This document shows, in pieces, positions 45,766 through 54,832 of a stretch of DNA of 64,000 nucleotides. The notes beneath the pieces are model-generated. The model saw nothing but the letters and a program-made list of their open reading frames with translations. It did no database searches and was not told where the DNA came from. This DNA is from Agromyces kandeliae (GTDB lineage Bacteria > Actinomycetota > Actinomycetes > Actinomycetales > Microbacteriaceae): the NCBI RefSeq assembly GCF_009674665.1, contig NZ_WKJD01000018.1, forward strand, positions 1-64,000, written 5' to 3'. Each line of letters opens with the position of its first letter. The stretch's first letter is position 1. Both the position numbers and the translations under genes were made by a program.

Positions 45766-46692
45766 ATGAACCTCGAGCAGCTCCGGTCGTTCGTCGAGGT
45801 CGCGCGGTTCGGCAACTTCACGCGCGCCGCCGAGGAGCTCTACCTCGCACAACCGTCGCTCAGCCGCCAGATCGCGGCGCTCGAGCAGGACCTCGGCGCC
45901 GAGCTCTTCCATCGCGCGCGCGGCGGCTCGACGCTCACCGTCGCGGGGGAATCGCTGCTGCCGCTCGCGAGGCGCATGCTCGCCGACGCCGAGTCGGTGC
46001 GACGCGAACTCGCCGAGCTCGCGGGCCTCGAGCGCGGCCGCGTGCGGCTCGGCGCGACGCCCACGCTCTGCATCAGCCTCGTCGCCGAGGTGCTGAGCAC
46101 CTTCCACGCCGAGCACCCGGCCATCGAGCTGCACCTCTCGGAGCAGGGCTCGCGGCGCCTGCTCGACGAGCTCGCCGGCGGCGAGCTCGACCTCGCGCTC
46201 GTGACGACGACGGATGCCACGGCCCCGGGCCGATTCACCGTGACGCCGCTCCTCGTCGAGGAGCTCGTCGTCGTGTCATCCGCCGCCGCCCCGCCGGTCA
46301 CGTCACGCGAGACGATCTCGCTCGCCGAGGTCGCCCGGTTGCCGCAGGTCGTCTTCAGCTCGACCTACGACCTGCGGGCCGCGACGGATGCCGCGTTCCG
46401 TGCCGCGTCGCTCGAACCCGAGGTCGTCCTGGAGGGCGCCGAGATGGACGCCGTGCTGCGATTCGTCGAGCGCGGGCTCGGCGTCGCGATCGTGCCCGCG
46501 CTCGTGCTCATCGACCGCCCCGGGCTTCGGGCGGTGCGGCTCGCCGAGCGCGCGCTTGACCGCACGATCAGCCTGGCGCGACCGGCGGATGTCGCGCCGA
46601 CCGCGGCCGTCGAGGTCATGCGGCGGACGATCGCGGCGGAGGCGACGGCGTTCGCGGCGCGCGCGGGGGAGACGATGCGGTCGGCGCCCTGA
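45766..46692 (+). CDS. LysR-family transcriptional regulator
   Basis: The 308-residue regulator has the LysR winged helix at residues 1-60 (LEQLRSFVEVARFGNFTRAA, then LYLAQPSLSRQIAALEQDLG) and a two-lobed inducer-binding domain. It is transcribed divergently from the FAD dehydrogenase, the classic arrangement for LysR control. The 3' end is followed by an unrelated membrane-protein gene. Confidence 0.93.
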   Translation: MNLEQLRSFVEVARFGNFTRAAEELYLAQPSLSRQIAALEQDLGAELFHRARGGSTLTVAGESLLPLARRMLADAESVRRELAELAGLERGRVRLGATPTLCISLVAEVLSTFHAEHPAIELHLSEQGSRRLLDELAGGELDLALVTTTDATAPGRFTVTPLLVEELVVVSSAAAPPVTSRETISLAEVARLPQVVFSSTYDLRAATDAAFRAASLEPEVVLEGAEMDAVLRFVERGLGVAIVPALVLIDRPGLRAVRLAERALDRTISLARPADVAPTAAVEVMRRTIAAEATAFAARAGETMRSAP

Positions 46693-46862
46693 CCACCGCG
46701 CGCTCGATGGTTCGTGGCGCCCGTTTGGAGCTATCCCACTGCGATGCTCGACTTCCATCGAGATTTCCTCAATCTTTCCGTCAGAGTTTCCATGGCCGAA
46801 CGCCGCGAGGCAGTACAACTTCCCCCAACCCGAACTCGACTGCAGTGGAACTGGGGGGTCTC

Positions 46863-47657
46863 ATGCGTTGGGTATGGTTCAGGGTCGCCGCCGCGATCGT
46901 CGCGGGAACGGGCGTCCTCGCCGGACTTCTGGTGAACGTCGACCGCGCGATGCGCGACGGCCAGGATCTCGGGCTCGTGCTGGCGAACTACTTCAGCATG
47001 TTCACGATCGTGTCGTCGATCCTCAGCATCGTGGTGCTGTCGGTCGCGGCGCACTGGATGCGCCGGCATCCGGGCACCTCGCCCGAGCCGGCCGGCATCG
47101 CGCTGGCGATCGCCGCCGTCACCGGTCCGGTGATCCTGCTCGGCGTGGTGTTCAACGTGCTGCTCCGCGGCGCGCCGCCCGCCATCGCGGCGACCGACCC
47201 GCTCTGGGTCGCGAACCTGGATTCGTGGGCCACGGAGACCCTGCACGTCGTCCTGCCCGCGTACTTCGTGTTCGACCTGCTCTTCGCCTCCAGGCGGCGC
47301 GGGCTCCGGTGGGGATCGCTCGCGGTCATCGTCAGCTATCCGCTGGTCTGGACGATCTACACGATGCTGCGCGGGGAGCTCGTGCCGAACCCGGACGGGA
47401 GTGCGGAGTGGTGGTATCCGTACGGGTTCCTGGACCCGCACATCGCCGGGTACGGGTCGGCGTTCGGGTACATCGGCGGCATCCTGTTCGCGTTCCTGCT
47501 GCTCGGGGTCGCGATCATCGGCATCGGCCGGTCCCGTGAACGCTACGCCGCCACCCATCCGGGGGTGGCACGGCTCCGGATCGGTGCGCTTCCCGGCCAG
47601 GTCGTCGCCTGGTTCCGCCGTCTTCGTCACCGGCCGTCGGGTCCGTCGGCGGGGTGA
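46863..47657 (+). CDS. Pr6Pr-type six-TM membrane protein
   Basis: The 264-residue integral membrane protein has six hydrophobic helices, with characteristic NYFSMFTIVSSILSIVVL near the start and ETLHVVLPAYFVFDLLF, SYPLVWTIYTMLRGEL and WWYPYGFLDPHIAGYGS later. These match the Pr6Pr group of uncharacterised actinobacterial membrane proteins. The ATG at 46863 follows gggggtc. A longer frame upstream lacks membrane segments. Confidence 0.8.
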   Translation: MRWVWFRVAAAIVAGTGVLAGLLVNVDRAMRDGQDLGLVLANYFSMFTIVSSILSIVVLSVAAHWMRRHPGTSPEPAGIALAIAAVTGPVILLGVVFNVLLRGAPPAIAATDPLWVANLDSWATETLHVVLPAYFVFDLLFASRRRGLRWGSLAVIVSYPLVWTIYTMLRGELVPNPDGSAEWWYPYGFLDPHIAGYGSAFGYIGGILFAFLLLGVAIIGIGRSRERYAATHPGVARLRIGALPGQVVAWFRRLRHRPSGPSAG

Positions 47658-47684
47658 TCGCCGACCCGAGTCGGACACGGCGGA

Positions 47685-47708
47685 TGCCGCGGGGCTGACC
47701 CCGCGGCA
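47685..47708. terminator. Hairpin between convergent genes
   Basis: tgccgcgggg and ccccgcggca form a perfect 10-bp stem with a ctga tetraloop in the gap between the converging membrane-protein and YciI genes. There is no T-tract. Confidence 0.75.
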
Positions 47709-47733
47709 CCCGCTGCCGATCGGCGATCGGCGG

Positions 47734-48060
47734 TCACATCCCGGGGATCTCGAGCGCCTCGAGCACCTCGATCGTGCCGACCTTCAGGTGCGGGTGGCCG
47801 TCCATGAGGGCGACGGCCGCGTCGGCATCCGCGGCCTCGACGATCGAGTAGCCGGCGACGTCCGACGACGAGTCGGATGCGCCCGACGAGGCCACGGCGC
47901 GGCCGTTGCCGAGGGGCGAGCCGAAGTCGGCCAAGGCACCGCCGACCTTCCCTGCCCAGGCCATCCACTCCTGCATCTCGGCCTGGCCCTCCTCGGGCGA
48001 CTGCTGCATCTGCTCTTCCGCGCTGACGTCGGCCCGGTACAGCACGAGGTACTTCGCCAT
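47734..48060 (-). CDS. YciI-family (YCII-related) protein
   Basis: This 108-residue protein is a dimeric ferredoxin-like alpha/beta fold. MAKYLVLYRADVS begins the first strand, and GYSIVEAADADAAVALMDGH and TIEVLEALEIPGM complete the YCII pattern, with a His-Pro-His in the typical position. The gene starts after gaagagg. Related proteins often accompany extracytoplasmic sigma factors, but none is visible here. The function is unknown. Confidence 0.88.
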   Translation of the reverse strand: MAKYLVLYRADVSAEEQMQQSPEEGQAEMQEWMAWAGKVGGALADFGSPLGNGRAVASSGASDSSSDVAGYSIVEAADADAAVALMDGHPHLKVGTIEVLEALEIPGM

Positions 48061-48297
48061 CTCCTCTTCCCCTTCGTCAGGAGCGCGACGCCGACCTCGT
48101 GACGAGCCTCGGCGCGCGCCATCGGGGCCGACGCTACTCCGGTGCCGGTCGTGCCGCATCCGCCGCGATGCCCTCGGTGCTCGGCCCGCACCTCGGCGTT
48201 CGATGCGTCGGCGTGGGCGCGCCCGCCCGCGGGTTCCGCGTCATACGCCAGTGCTGCCGGCGTCATCCCCTTGACATCCGGACGCCGCGCTTGACAC

Positions 48298-48313
48298 TGT
48301 AGAACGGTCAACA
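48298..48313 (+). promoter_or_regulatory. LacI-type operator box (GH3 promoter, distal)
   Basis: tgtagaacggtcaaca matches the box tgtagatcggttgaca at 54726-54741 in 13 of 16 bases. It lies just downstream of a ttgaca and 19 bp (start to start) before the next box. Confidence 0.65.
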
Positions 48314-48316
48314 AAG

Positions 48317-48332
48317 TGTAGATCGATCTACG
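48317..48332 (+). promoter_or_regulatory. LacI-type operator box (GH3 promoter, proximal)
   Basis: tgtagatcgatctacg contains the perfect 14-bp palindrome gtagatcgatctac, which is identical to 54671-54684 upstream of the LacI/ABC divergent promoter. The shared site shows that the secreted GH3 belongs to the same regulon. Confidence 0.8.
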
Positions 48333-48365
48333 GATCGATGCCTTCGAGGAAGAGGGAAATCCACC

Positions 48366-50675
48366 ATGAAGTTGCCCATCACACCACGACGCGTGCGTGA
48401 CCGTGAAACGAATCAACCGGAGAAGACGCGGGCGGTTCCCGCCTTCGCTCGGCGGCGCAGGGGGGTGGTGGCGGCGCTCGCGGCATCCGCTCTCGCCGTG
48501 CCCGCACTCTTCACGGTCGCCGCCCCGGCGGCCGCCGAGGAGGTCGACTGCGCGACCGTGCCGTGGATGGACGCGTCGCTGAGCGCGGACGAGCGGGCGA
48601 CCGCGCTGCTCGACGCCAGCAGCCAGCACCAGAAGTACCGGTGGCTCGTGGAGCAGCCGGCGAACGACCCGACCCGCACGACGTGGAACCCCGCGTTCGC
48701 CGGCGAGGCGAACGTCGTGTACCCGGCACAGCTGCCGTGCACGCCCGTCGTCGTCTACGCCAACGGACCCGACGGCGTCTACCTCTCGGCGGGCACGACC
48801 GCGTGGCCCGGGCCCATCGCCGTGGCCGCGACCTGGAACCTCGAACTCGGCGAGGAGAAGGCGATCGCGCACGGCAGCGAGTCGTTCGACAAGCGCAGCG
48901 CCGTCATCCTCGGACCGGGCATCGCCTCGGGCCGGACCCCGCTCTCGGGCCGCGGCTCCGAGTACTTCGGCGAGGACCCCGTGCTCTCGGGCCTCATGGC
49001 CGCGGCGAACGTGCGCGGACTCGAGGACGGCAACCCCGACAAGCCGATCATCGCGAACCTGAAGCACTACGTCGCGAACGAGCAGGAGGAGGCCCGCCAG
49101 TCGAGCTCGTCGAACATGGACGAGCGCACGTTCAAGCAGATCTACGACCTGCCGTACGAGATCGCCGTCCGCAACAGCGACCCCGGCAGCCTCATGTGCT
49201 CCTACAACCAGGTCAACGGCGTGTACGCGTGCGAGAACGACATCCTCACCACGAGCCTGCGGCAGGACTACCCGTTCGAGGGCTACGTGATGAGCGACTT
49301 CGGGTCGGTGCACTCGACCGCCCCGTCGCTCAACGCCGGACTCGACCAGGAGCTCAACCGCCCGCGCTGGTTCAGCCCCGCGCGACTCGACGCCGCACTC
49401 GCCGCGGGTGAGATCACCCAGGAGCGGATCGACGAGGCCGCCTTCCGCGTCGTGCACTCCTACATCGCTGGCGGGCTCTTCGACCACCCGGTGCCCGCGA
49501 CGCCCGTCGCGGACGTGTCGACGCCCGAGCACAAGGCGCTCGCCAAGGAGATCGCCGAGCAGAGCACCGTGCTGCTGAAGAACGAGGGCGTGCTGCCGCT
49601 CGCCGAGGGCGACCTCACGGTCGCCGTCATCGGCCAGACCGCCTCGACGACGCCGACCGGCGGCGTCAGCGCCAAGACCGGCTGCGCGTGGGACTTCCCG
49701 TTCGGTCCTCCCGGAAATCAAGCGCTGAACTGCAACGCGATCGTGGACCCGCTGACCGCGCTCACCGAGCGCGTCGGTGACGCCGGCGGTTCGGTGGTCT
49801 ACGACAACGGTGCCGACCCGGCGCAGGCAGCGGATGTCGCGGCGGCGGCCGACGTCGCCCTCGTCTTCGGGTACTACACCATGGGCGAGACCAAGGACCT
49901 CTCCGACCTGCGACTCGACGGCAACGGCGACGCGCTGATCGAGGCCGTCGCCGCGGCGGCACCGAAGACCGTCGCCGTGCTCAATGCCGGCTCGGCGGTC
50001 GAGATGCCGTGGATCGACGACGTCGACGCCGTGTTCCACGCCTGGCACTCGGGCGAGCAGTTCGGCCCGGCGCTTGCCGAGCTCGTGTACGGCGACGTGA
50101 ACCCGTCGGGCAAGCTCCCGATGACGTTCCCGGTCTCCGTCGAGGACACGCCGACGGCGCAGTCCGAGGCGCAGTACCCGGGCATCGCCGATGCCGAGGG
50201 AACCCTCCAGGTCGACTACAGCGAGGGCCTGAAGGTCGGCTACCGCTGGTACGAGGCCGAGGGCATCGAGCCGCTGTTCGAGTTCGGACACGGCCTGAGC
50301 TACACCGAGTTCGCGTACGACAAGGTCAGCGTCACGCCGAAGTCGACCTCGGGCGACAAGGAGATCCGCGTGCGGTTCCGCCTCGCCAACACGGGTGACG
50401 TCGCGGGCACCGAGGTCGCGCAGGTCTACCTCGAGCTGCCGAGCTCGACCGGTGAGCCCTCGAAGCGCCTCATCGGGTGGGAGCGCGTGACGCTCGAGCC
50501 CGGCGAGCACCGCAACGTGCAGGTGACGCTGTCGGCCGAGGACCTCGCCGACATGCACCTGCTCGAGTACTGGGACACCGCGGCCGGTGACTGGGCCACT
50601 GCGGCCGGCACCTACGAGGTGACCGTCGGCGGCTCCGTCGACGCGGATGCCGCGGCCTCCTTCGCCGTGAAGTAG
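48366..50675 (+). CDS. Secreted GH3 beta-glycosidase
   Basis: The 769-residue enzyme has a long Arg-rich signal peptide (RRRRGVVAALAASALAVPAL, cleavage near AAPAAA-EE, about residue 57). It then has the GH3 N-terminal barrel with KHY (residues 233-235) and the nucleophile Asp311 in GYVMSDFG, the GH3 C-terminal alpha/beta sandwich, and a fibronectin-III-like end (FGHGLSYTEFAY and after). It would release glucose or a related sugar outside the cell. Its promoter carries operator boxes shared with the rhamnosidase/ABC cluster, so glucosides bearing rhamnose are plausible substrates. Confidence 0.9.
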   Translation: MKLPITPRRVRDRETNQPEKTRAVPAFARRRRGVVAALAASALAVPALFTVAAPAAAEEVDCATVPWMDASLSADERATALLDASSQHQKYRWLVEQPANDPTRTTWNPAFAGEANVVYPAQLPCTPVVVYANGPDGVYLSAGTTAWPGPIAVAATWNLELGEEKAIAHGSESFDKRSAVILGPGIASGRTPLSGRGSEYFGEDPVLSGLMAAANVRGLEDGNPDKPIIANLKHYVANEQEEARQSSSSNMDERTFKQIYDLPYEIAVRNSDPGSLMCSYNQVNGVYACENDILTTSLRQDYPFEGYVMSDFGSVHSTAPSLNAGLDQELNRPRWFSPARLDAALAAGEITQERIDEAAFRVVHSYIAGGLFDHPVPATPVADVSTPEHKALAKEIAEQSTVLLKNEGVLPLAEGDLTVAVIGQTASTTPTGGVSAKTGCAWDFPFGPPGNQALNCNAIVDPLTALTERVGDAGGSVVYDNGADPAQAADVAAAADVALVFGYYTMGETKDLSDLRLDGNGDALIEAVAAAAPKTVAVLNAGSAVEMPWIDDVDAVFHAWHSGEQFGPALAELVYGDVNPSGKLPMTFPVSVEDTPTAQSEAQYPGIADAEGTLQVDYSEGLKVGYRWYEAEGIEPLFEFGHGLSYTEFAYDKVSVTPKSTSGDKEIRVRFRLANTGDVAGTEVAQVYLELPSSTGEPSKRLIGWERVTLEPGEHRNVQVTLSAEDLADMHLLEYWDTAAGDWATAAGTYEVTVGGSVDADAAASFAVK

Positions 50676-50689
50676 GCGCGGAGCCCGAC

Positions 50690-50726
50690 GCCGGGTGGGC
50701 GGGAACGAGCTTCCCGCCCACCCGGC
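50690..50726. terminator. Strong hairpin after GH3
   Basis: gccgggtgggcgggaa (50690-50705) pairs perfectly with ttcccgcccacccggc (50711-50726), giving a 16-bp stem with a 5-base loop, 14 bp after the GH3 stop. Confidence 0.85.
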
Positions 50727-50779
50727 TTCGGCGTGCGGAGCCAGATCACCGAGCGGTCGCCACCCGCGAGCGCGTACGC

Positions 50780-50819
50780 GAGAAGGGCCGGTGCGGCAGA
50801 TGCCGCACCGGCCCTTCTC
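50780..50819. terminator. Strong bidirectional hairpin between GH3 and rhamnosidase
   Basis: gagaagggccggtgcggca (50780-50798) and tgccgcaccggcccttctc (50801-50819) form a perfect 19-bp stem around two unpaired bases. It lies 27 bp past the end of the minus-strand rhamnosidase gene and ends with a short tctcc run, so it probably terminates both strands. Confidence 0.85.
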
Positions 50820-50846
50820 CGTGTTCAGGCGAAGGCGTGAAGCCGG

Positions 50847-53528
50847 TCAGCCGGCCGCCGCGCTCGTCTCGATCGACGGGACCTCCGCGACGCGCACGGC
50901 GGTCGCCGCGATGCGGTGGCGACCGGGGCCCAGGCGGTCCGACACGAGGGCCACGCCGTCGACGGTGACCTCGGAGGCATCCGTCACCGGCAGGTCGAGC
51001 ACCGCCTCGGCGCCGTACGGCACCTCGAGCTCGATCGCGAGGTCGCCGTCGGTCAGCGTCCAATCGATCGCGACGGGCCCGAGCCGCGATTCGACCGAGG
51101 CGCGAGCCCACGGGATCGACGCGGTCGGGCGCGGCGCCACGACGACGCGACGGTAGCCGGGGCGGTCGGTCGTGGGGGCGATGCCGGCGACGTACCGGTA
51201 GATCCAGTCGACGACCGCGCCATAGGCGTAGTGGTTGAACGAGATCATGCCCGAGCTGTCGCCCGTGGCCATCTCGCCCGAGTGGATGCTGCCGTCGGGG
51301 CCGATCGCGTCCCACCGCTCCCAGACGGTGGTCGCGCCCATCTCGACCTGGTAGAGCCACGACGGCGGTGCCTGGCGGAGGAGCATGAGGTAGGCCTCCT
51401 CGACGTGGCCCGTGTGCACGAGGGCGAAGAGCACGAGCGGCGTGCCGAGGAAGCCGGTCGCGATCCGGCCGTGCTCGGCGCGCACGTTGGCGGCGAGCGA
51501 CTCGCCGATGCGCTCGCGGTCCGCCGAGGGGGCGAGGTCGAACTCGAGCGCGATCGCCGCGCCCGTCTGCGTCCGGATCGCGGCCTCGCCCCACTCCGCC
51601 CAGGTGTCGCGGGCCACGCGGTCGGCGATGCGGTCGGCGTCGGCGGCCCGGGCCGGGTCGCCCACGAGGCGCTCGGCGTCGGCCAGCAGGCGGGCACTCC
51701 GCGAGAAGAACGCGTTGGCCACGAAGTCCGACGACACCTTGGCCTTCCACGGCTGGTCGCCCGGGGCGTCCGGGTCGAGCCAGTCGCCGAACTGGAACTC
51801 GGTCGGCAGCAGCCCGCGATCGCCGGCCCTCCGCTCGAGGCTGTCGACGAAGCGCCGCATGGAGTCGAGCTGGCGGACGAGGACCTCCTCGCTGCCGTAC
51901 GACTCGTAGACCGCCCATGGCACGATGGTCGCGGCATCCGCCCACCCGGCCCGACCCATCACGCTGTGCCCGCCGCCGTCGGCCGGGAAGTCGTCGCGCG
52001 TGAGGATGTTCGGGACGACGGCCGCGACGGCACCGTCGTCGTCCTGGTCGAGTTCGACATCGCGGAGCCAGCTCAGCCAGAACGACTCGACGTCGAACAG
52101 CGTCGACGCCGTGGGTGCGAAGGCCTGCGCGTCGCCGGTCCAGCCGAGGCGCTCGTCGCGCTGGGGGCAATCGGTCGGAAGGGACACGAAGTTGTCGCGC
52201 TGCGACCAGGCGACGTTCGAGTGCAGCAGCCCGAGACGCGGGTCCGCGCACTCGAACGTCGAGCGCGGCAGGTCGGCGCTCGAGATCGCGACGGCAGTCG
52301 CAGCGACCACCTCGGCTCCGGTGACGTCCGCGTACTGGAAGCCGTGGAAGGTGAAGGTCGGCTCGAGCACGCTCTCGCCGTCATGCGCGAGCACGTACGT
52401 GTCGGACGCGCGGGCGGTGCGCAGTGCCGCAGTGTGCAGCGTGCCGTCGATCTCGAGCACCTCGGCATGGCGCACCACCACTCGGTCGCCCGCGCGACCG
52501 CGCACGGTCAGCCGCAGCCAGCCGGCGATGTTCTGCCCGAGGTCGAGGAAGGTGTGCTCGCCGCGCGGCTGCGCCTCGACCGGCCATTCGCCGACGGTGC
52601 GAACGCCCGTCGTGATCCGGGGTTCGACGACGGACGCATCCACGGCGATCTCCAGCGCCGGCTCCCACGCCGCGGCGTCGAAGCCGGGCCGGTCCCAGCC
52701 GGTCGGCTCGGCGGCGAGGTCGACGTCCACCCCGTCGTAGAGGCTCGCGAAGCGGATGCCGCCGGTGGCGCGCTGCCAGTCCGGCCCGCTCCCGACGCGC
52801 ACGTGCGTGCCGTCCGCGCACTCCACGTCGAGCTGGGCCAGCGCGGCGACCTCGGAGCCGTAGTGCTCGACCTCGTCCTCCCAGCCCAGGCGACCGCGGT
52901 ACCAGCCGTCGCCGAGCAGCGCACCGAGGACGTTCTCACCCTCGCTGAGGGCGGAGGTGACATCCCACGTGCCGAGCACGATGCGGCCGTCGTACGCGGT
53001 CCACCCGGGAGTGAGATGCTCGCCGAGCGCGTTCGCGCCGTTGATCCGGATGTCGCCGACGCCCCAGAAGGTGGCGCGGAGCCGAGCGCGGACTGGCGTG
53101 GCCGGAAGGCGGAAGGCGGTGCGGAGGAGGGTGACCGGGTCGTCGACCCGCCCCGCTCCGCCGATCGGACGCGCGGTGAGGTCGGCGGGGTCGATCGCCG
53201 CCTCGACGACGGCCTCGTCGCTCCAGTCGGACCAGCCGTCGCGGGTGGCGATCCGCACGGAGTACCGGCGCTCAGAGCCGGATGCCAGGTCGCCTCCCGG
53301 TGCCGGCACGCCGATCGAGTCGTCGGACGCGACGACCTCGGCGACGCCCTCCGCGTCACCTGCCCAGCGGACCTGGAAGCCGAGTTGCGGCGCGGCGGCC
53401 TCCGCGCGCCACGAGAGTCGGATGCCCGTGCCGGGCACGCCGAGCAGGCCGTCGGGGTACTGGGTGCGCACCGAGTGCACGCGAGCGCTCGCGTCGGTCG
53501 AGTCGAAGGGGGGCAGCGTCGTGGACAT
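50847..53528 (-). CDS. GH78 alpha-L-rhamnosidase
   Basis: The 893-residue protein has N-terminal beta-sandwich domains (residues 1-330), then the (alpha/alpha)6 catalytic barrel with the signature PTDCPQRDERLGWTGDAQAF (residues 451-470) that carries acidic catalytic-site residues. A C-terminal beta domain follows (VVAPRPTASIPWARASVESR). There is no signal peptide, so it should hydrolyse rhamnosides after import. The gene lies 50 bp downstream of the LacI regulator on the same strand, probably in one operon. Confidence 0.93.
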   Translation of the reverse strand: MSTTLPPFDSTDASARVHSVRTQYPDGLLGVPGTGIRLSWRAEAAAPQLGFQVRWAGDAEGVAEVVASDDSIGVPAPGGDLASGSERRYSVRIATRDGWSDWSDEAVVEAAIDPADLTARPIGGAGRVDDPVTLLRTAFRLPATPVRARLRATFWGVGDIRINGANALGEHLTPGWTAYDGRIVLGTWDVTSALSEGENVLGALLGDGWYRGRLGWEDEVEHYGSEVAALAQLDVECADGTHVRVGSGPDWQRATGGIRFASLYDGVDVDLAAEPTGWDRPGFDAAAWEPALEIAVDASVVEPRITTGVRTVGEWPVEAQPRGEHTFLDLGQNIAGWLRLTVRGRAGDRVVVRHAEVLEIDGTLHTAALRTARASDTYVLAHDGESVLEPTFTFHGFQYADVTGAEVVAATAVAISSADLPRSTFECADPRLGLLHSNVAWSQRDNFVSLPTDCPQRDERLGWTGDAQAFAPTASTLFDVESFWLSWLRDVELDQDDDGAVAAVVPNILTRDDFPADGGGHSVMGRAGWADAATIVPWAVYESYGSEEVLVRQLDSMRRFVDSLERRAGDRGLLPTEFQFGDWLDPDAPGDQPWKAKVSSDFVANAFFSRSARLLADAERLVGDPARAADADRIADRVARDTWAEWGEAAIRTQTGAAIALEFDLAPSADRERIGESLAANVRAEHGRIATGFLGTPLVLFALVHTGHVEEAYLMLLRQAPPSWLYQVEMGATTVWERWDAIGPDGSIHSGEMATGDSSGMISFNHYAYGAVVDWIYRYVAGIAPTTDRPGYRRVVVAPRPTASIPWARASVESRLGPVAIDWTLTDGDLAIELEVPYGAEAVLDLPVTDASEVTVDGVALVSDRLGPGRHRIAATAVRVAEVPSIETSAAAG

Positions 53529-53578
53529 CGACGTCCTTCCGGGGAGGTGGCCGGCGGAGCCGGCGATGGTTCGAGGGG

Positions 53579-54604
53579 TCAGCCGGTGCGAACGGCGCGC
53601 GTCGAGGCGCGCGCCTTCAGCACGGGGGTCACGGAGAAGTGCGTGGGTTCGATGCGTCCGTCGCGGATGCGTTCCAGCAGCAGGCGGATGGCGCGATCGC
53701 CCATCTCGACGCCCGACTGGTCGATGGTGGTGAGCGAGATCGCCGGATGGCTGGCGATGTCGACATCGTCGTACCCGACGACCGAGACATCGGCGGGCGT
53801 CAGGCCGGCCTCACCGACGGCGCGGAGCGCGCCGAGTGCGAGTTCGTCGTTTCCGACGAAGATCGCGGTGGGCCGGTCGTCGTCGAGAGCGGCCAGCGTG
53901 TCGACGCGGGCCGCGTCTTCGGTCATTCCGGTGCGGATGACGCGGATCTCGTGCTCGAGCCCGGCCGAACGCATGCTCGCGAGGTACTGCTCCAGTCGGA
54001 CCGCGTGCGGTGTTCCCGACCCGGGATGCGTGACGTCCGCGCTGCGCGTGAGGTGTGCGATCCGTCGGTGACCGAGGTCGAAGAGGTGCGCCATGGCGAG
54101 CCGCGTGCCCTCCGCATCGTCGCCGGTCACCGTGTCGTAGTTCTCGGATCGGTCGTGACGACCGATCATGACGATGGGCATCCGGGTGCCGAGGCGCTCG
54201 AGCCACGCCGTCGACACGAGCGGGGAGATCGCGATGATGCCGTCGACCTGGCGATCGGCCAGTGCGCCGAGGGCGCGCACGCCCTCCTCGCCGTCGACGT
54301 CCGCCGGGGCGATGATCAGCTGGTAGCCGGTCCCCTGGAGGGCCGCGGTGGCGCCGGCGACGATCTTGGTGAAGAACGGGTTGCCGATGTGCGGCAGCTC
54401 GATGCCGAGCGTGAAGCTCGAGCCGCGCATGGCGCGGGCCGCGACCCGCGGTCGGTAGTCCAATGCCTCGATGGCGGCGGTGACGCGTTCACGCATCGCG
54501 GGGCTCACGCCGTAGGCGTTGCGGATGACCTTGGAGACCGCTGCGCGGGAGACGCCGGCGTGCCGAGCGACGTCCTCGATGGTCGCTGCTCTCGCGTCGG
54601 TCAT
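53579..54604 (-). CDS. LacI-family transcriptional repressor of the glycoside cluster
   Basis: The 341-residue regulator has an N-terminal HTH (TIEDVARHAGVSRAAVSKVI, residues 8-27) with the hinge helix YRPRVAARAMRG, and a sugar-binding domain ending VVGYDDVDIASHPAISLTTI. Its divergent promoter contains three gtagatcgatctac-like boxes, and two more lie before the GH3 gene. Autoregulation and control of the whole rhamnoside/glucoside module follow naturally. The inducer is unknown but is presumably a sugar released by GH78 or GH3. Confidence 0.92.
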   Translation of the reverse strand: MTDARAATIEDVARHAGVSRAAVSKVIRNAYGVSPAMRERVTAAIEALDYRPRVAARAMRGSSFTLGIELPHIGNPFFTKIVAGATAALQGTGYQLIIAPADVDGEEGVRALGALADRQVDGIIAISPLVSTAWLERLGTRMPIVMIGRHDRSENYDTVTGDDAEGTRLAMAHLFDLGHRRIAHLTRSADVTHPGSGTPHAVRLEQYLASMRSAGLEHEIRVIRTGMTEDAARVDTLAALDDDRPTAIFVGNDELALGALRAVGEAGLTPADVSVVGYDDVDIASHPAISLTTIDQSGVEMGDRAIRLLLERIRDGRIEPTHFSVTPVLKARASTRAVRTG

Positions 54605-54670
54605 GCCGCTCTCCTCTCGTCGTCGTCAGGAGCGAACTCGTTGTCACTGTACACGTTCCCGCCGGAAACG

Positions 54671-54684
54671 GTAGATCGATCTAC
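54671..54684 (+). promoter_or_regulatory. LacI-type operator box 1 (divergent promoter)
   Basis: gtagatcgatctac is a perfect 14-bp palindrome, identical to the core of the proximal GH3 box. It lies nearest the lacI gene, 67 bp before its start. Confidence 0.8.
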
Positions 54685-54700
54685 GCCTACGGCCGTCTGA

Positions 54701-54716
54701 TGTAGATCGATTCACG
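54701..54716 (+). promoter_or_regulatory. LacI-type operator box 2 (divergent promoter)
   Basis: tgtagatcgattcacg keeps the left half-site exactly and has a degenerate right half. It lies between the other two boxes, which allows looping or cooperative binding. Confidence 0.65.
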
Positions 54717-54725
54717 GTCAAACTG

Positions 54726-54741
54726 TGTAGATCGGTTGACA
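54726..54741 (+). promoter_or_regulatory. LacI-type operator box 3 overlapping the -35
   Basis: tgtagatcggttgaca ends in the -35 hexamer ttgaca of the importer promoter, so a bound repressor would block RNA polymerase directly. It resembles the distal GH3 box. Confidence 0.75.
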
Positions 54742-54764
54742 AACGCGCGGCACGCTCCTAACGT
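54736..54764 (+). promoter_or_regulatory. Sigma70-type promoter of the sugar ABC operon
   Basis: ttgaca (54736-54741), a 17-base spacer and taacgt (54759-54764) give a clear housekeeping promoter 69 bp upstream of the binding-protein start codon. The -35 lies inside operator box 3. Confidence 0.7.
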
Positions 54765-54832
54765 GGCAGGCGCCACAGCACCGAATCCTCGGCGCACCCC
54801 AACAGCGCAGTTGCTTTACATGGAGGTAAAGA

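Larger units (their letters stand above)
48061..48365. other. Promoter region upstream of the GH3 gene
   Basis: No gene is supported in these 305 bp. The right half holds ttgaca-like -35 elements (48271-48276 and 48291-48296) and two LacI-type operator boxes (48298-48313 and 48317-48332). The left half is GC-rich without recognisable structure. Confidence 0.7.

Noticed and set aside
50916-54071. A 1051-codon plus-strand frame opposite the rhamnosidase and LacI genes
   Set aside because: It is antisense to two clearly recognisable genes, Arg/His/Gly-rich, and has no family similarity. Long open shadow frames are expected at this GC content.
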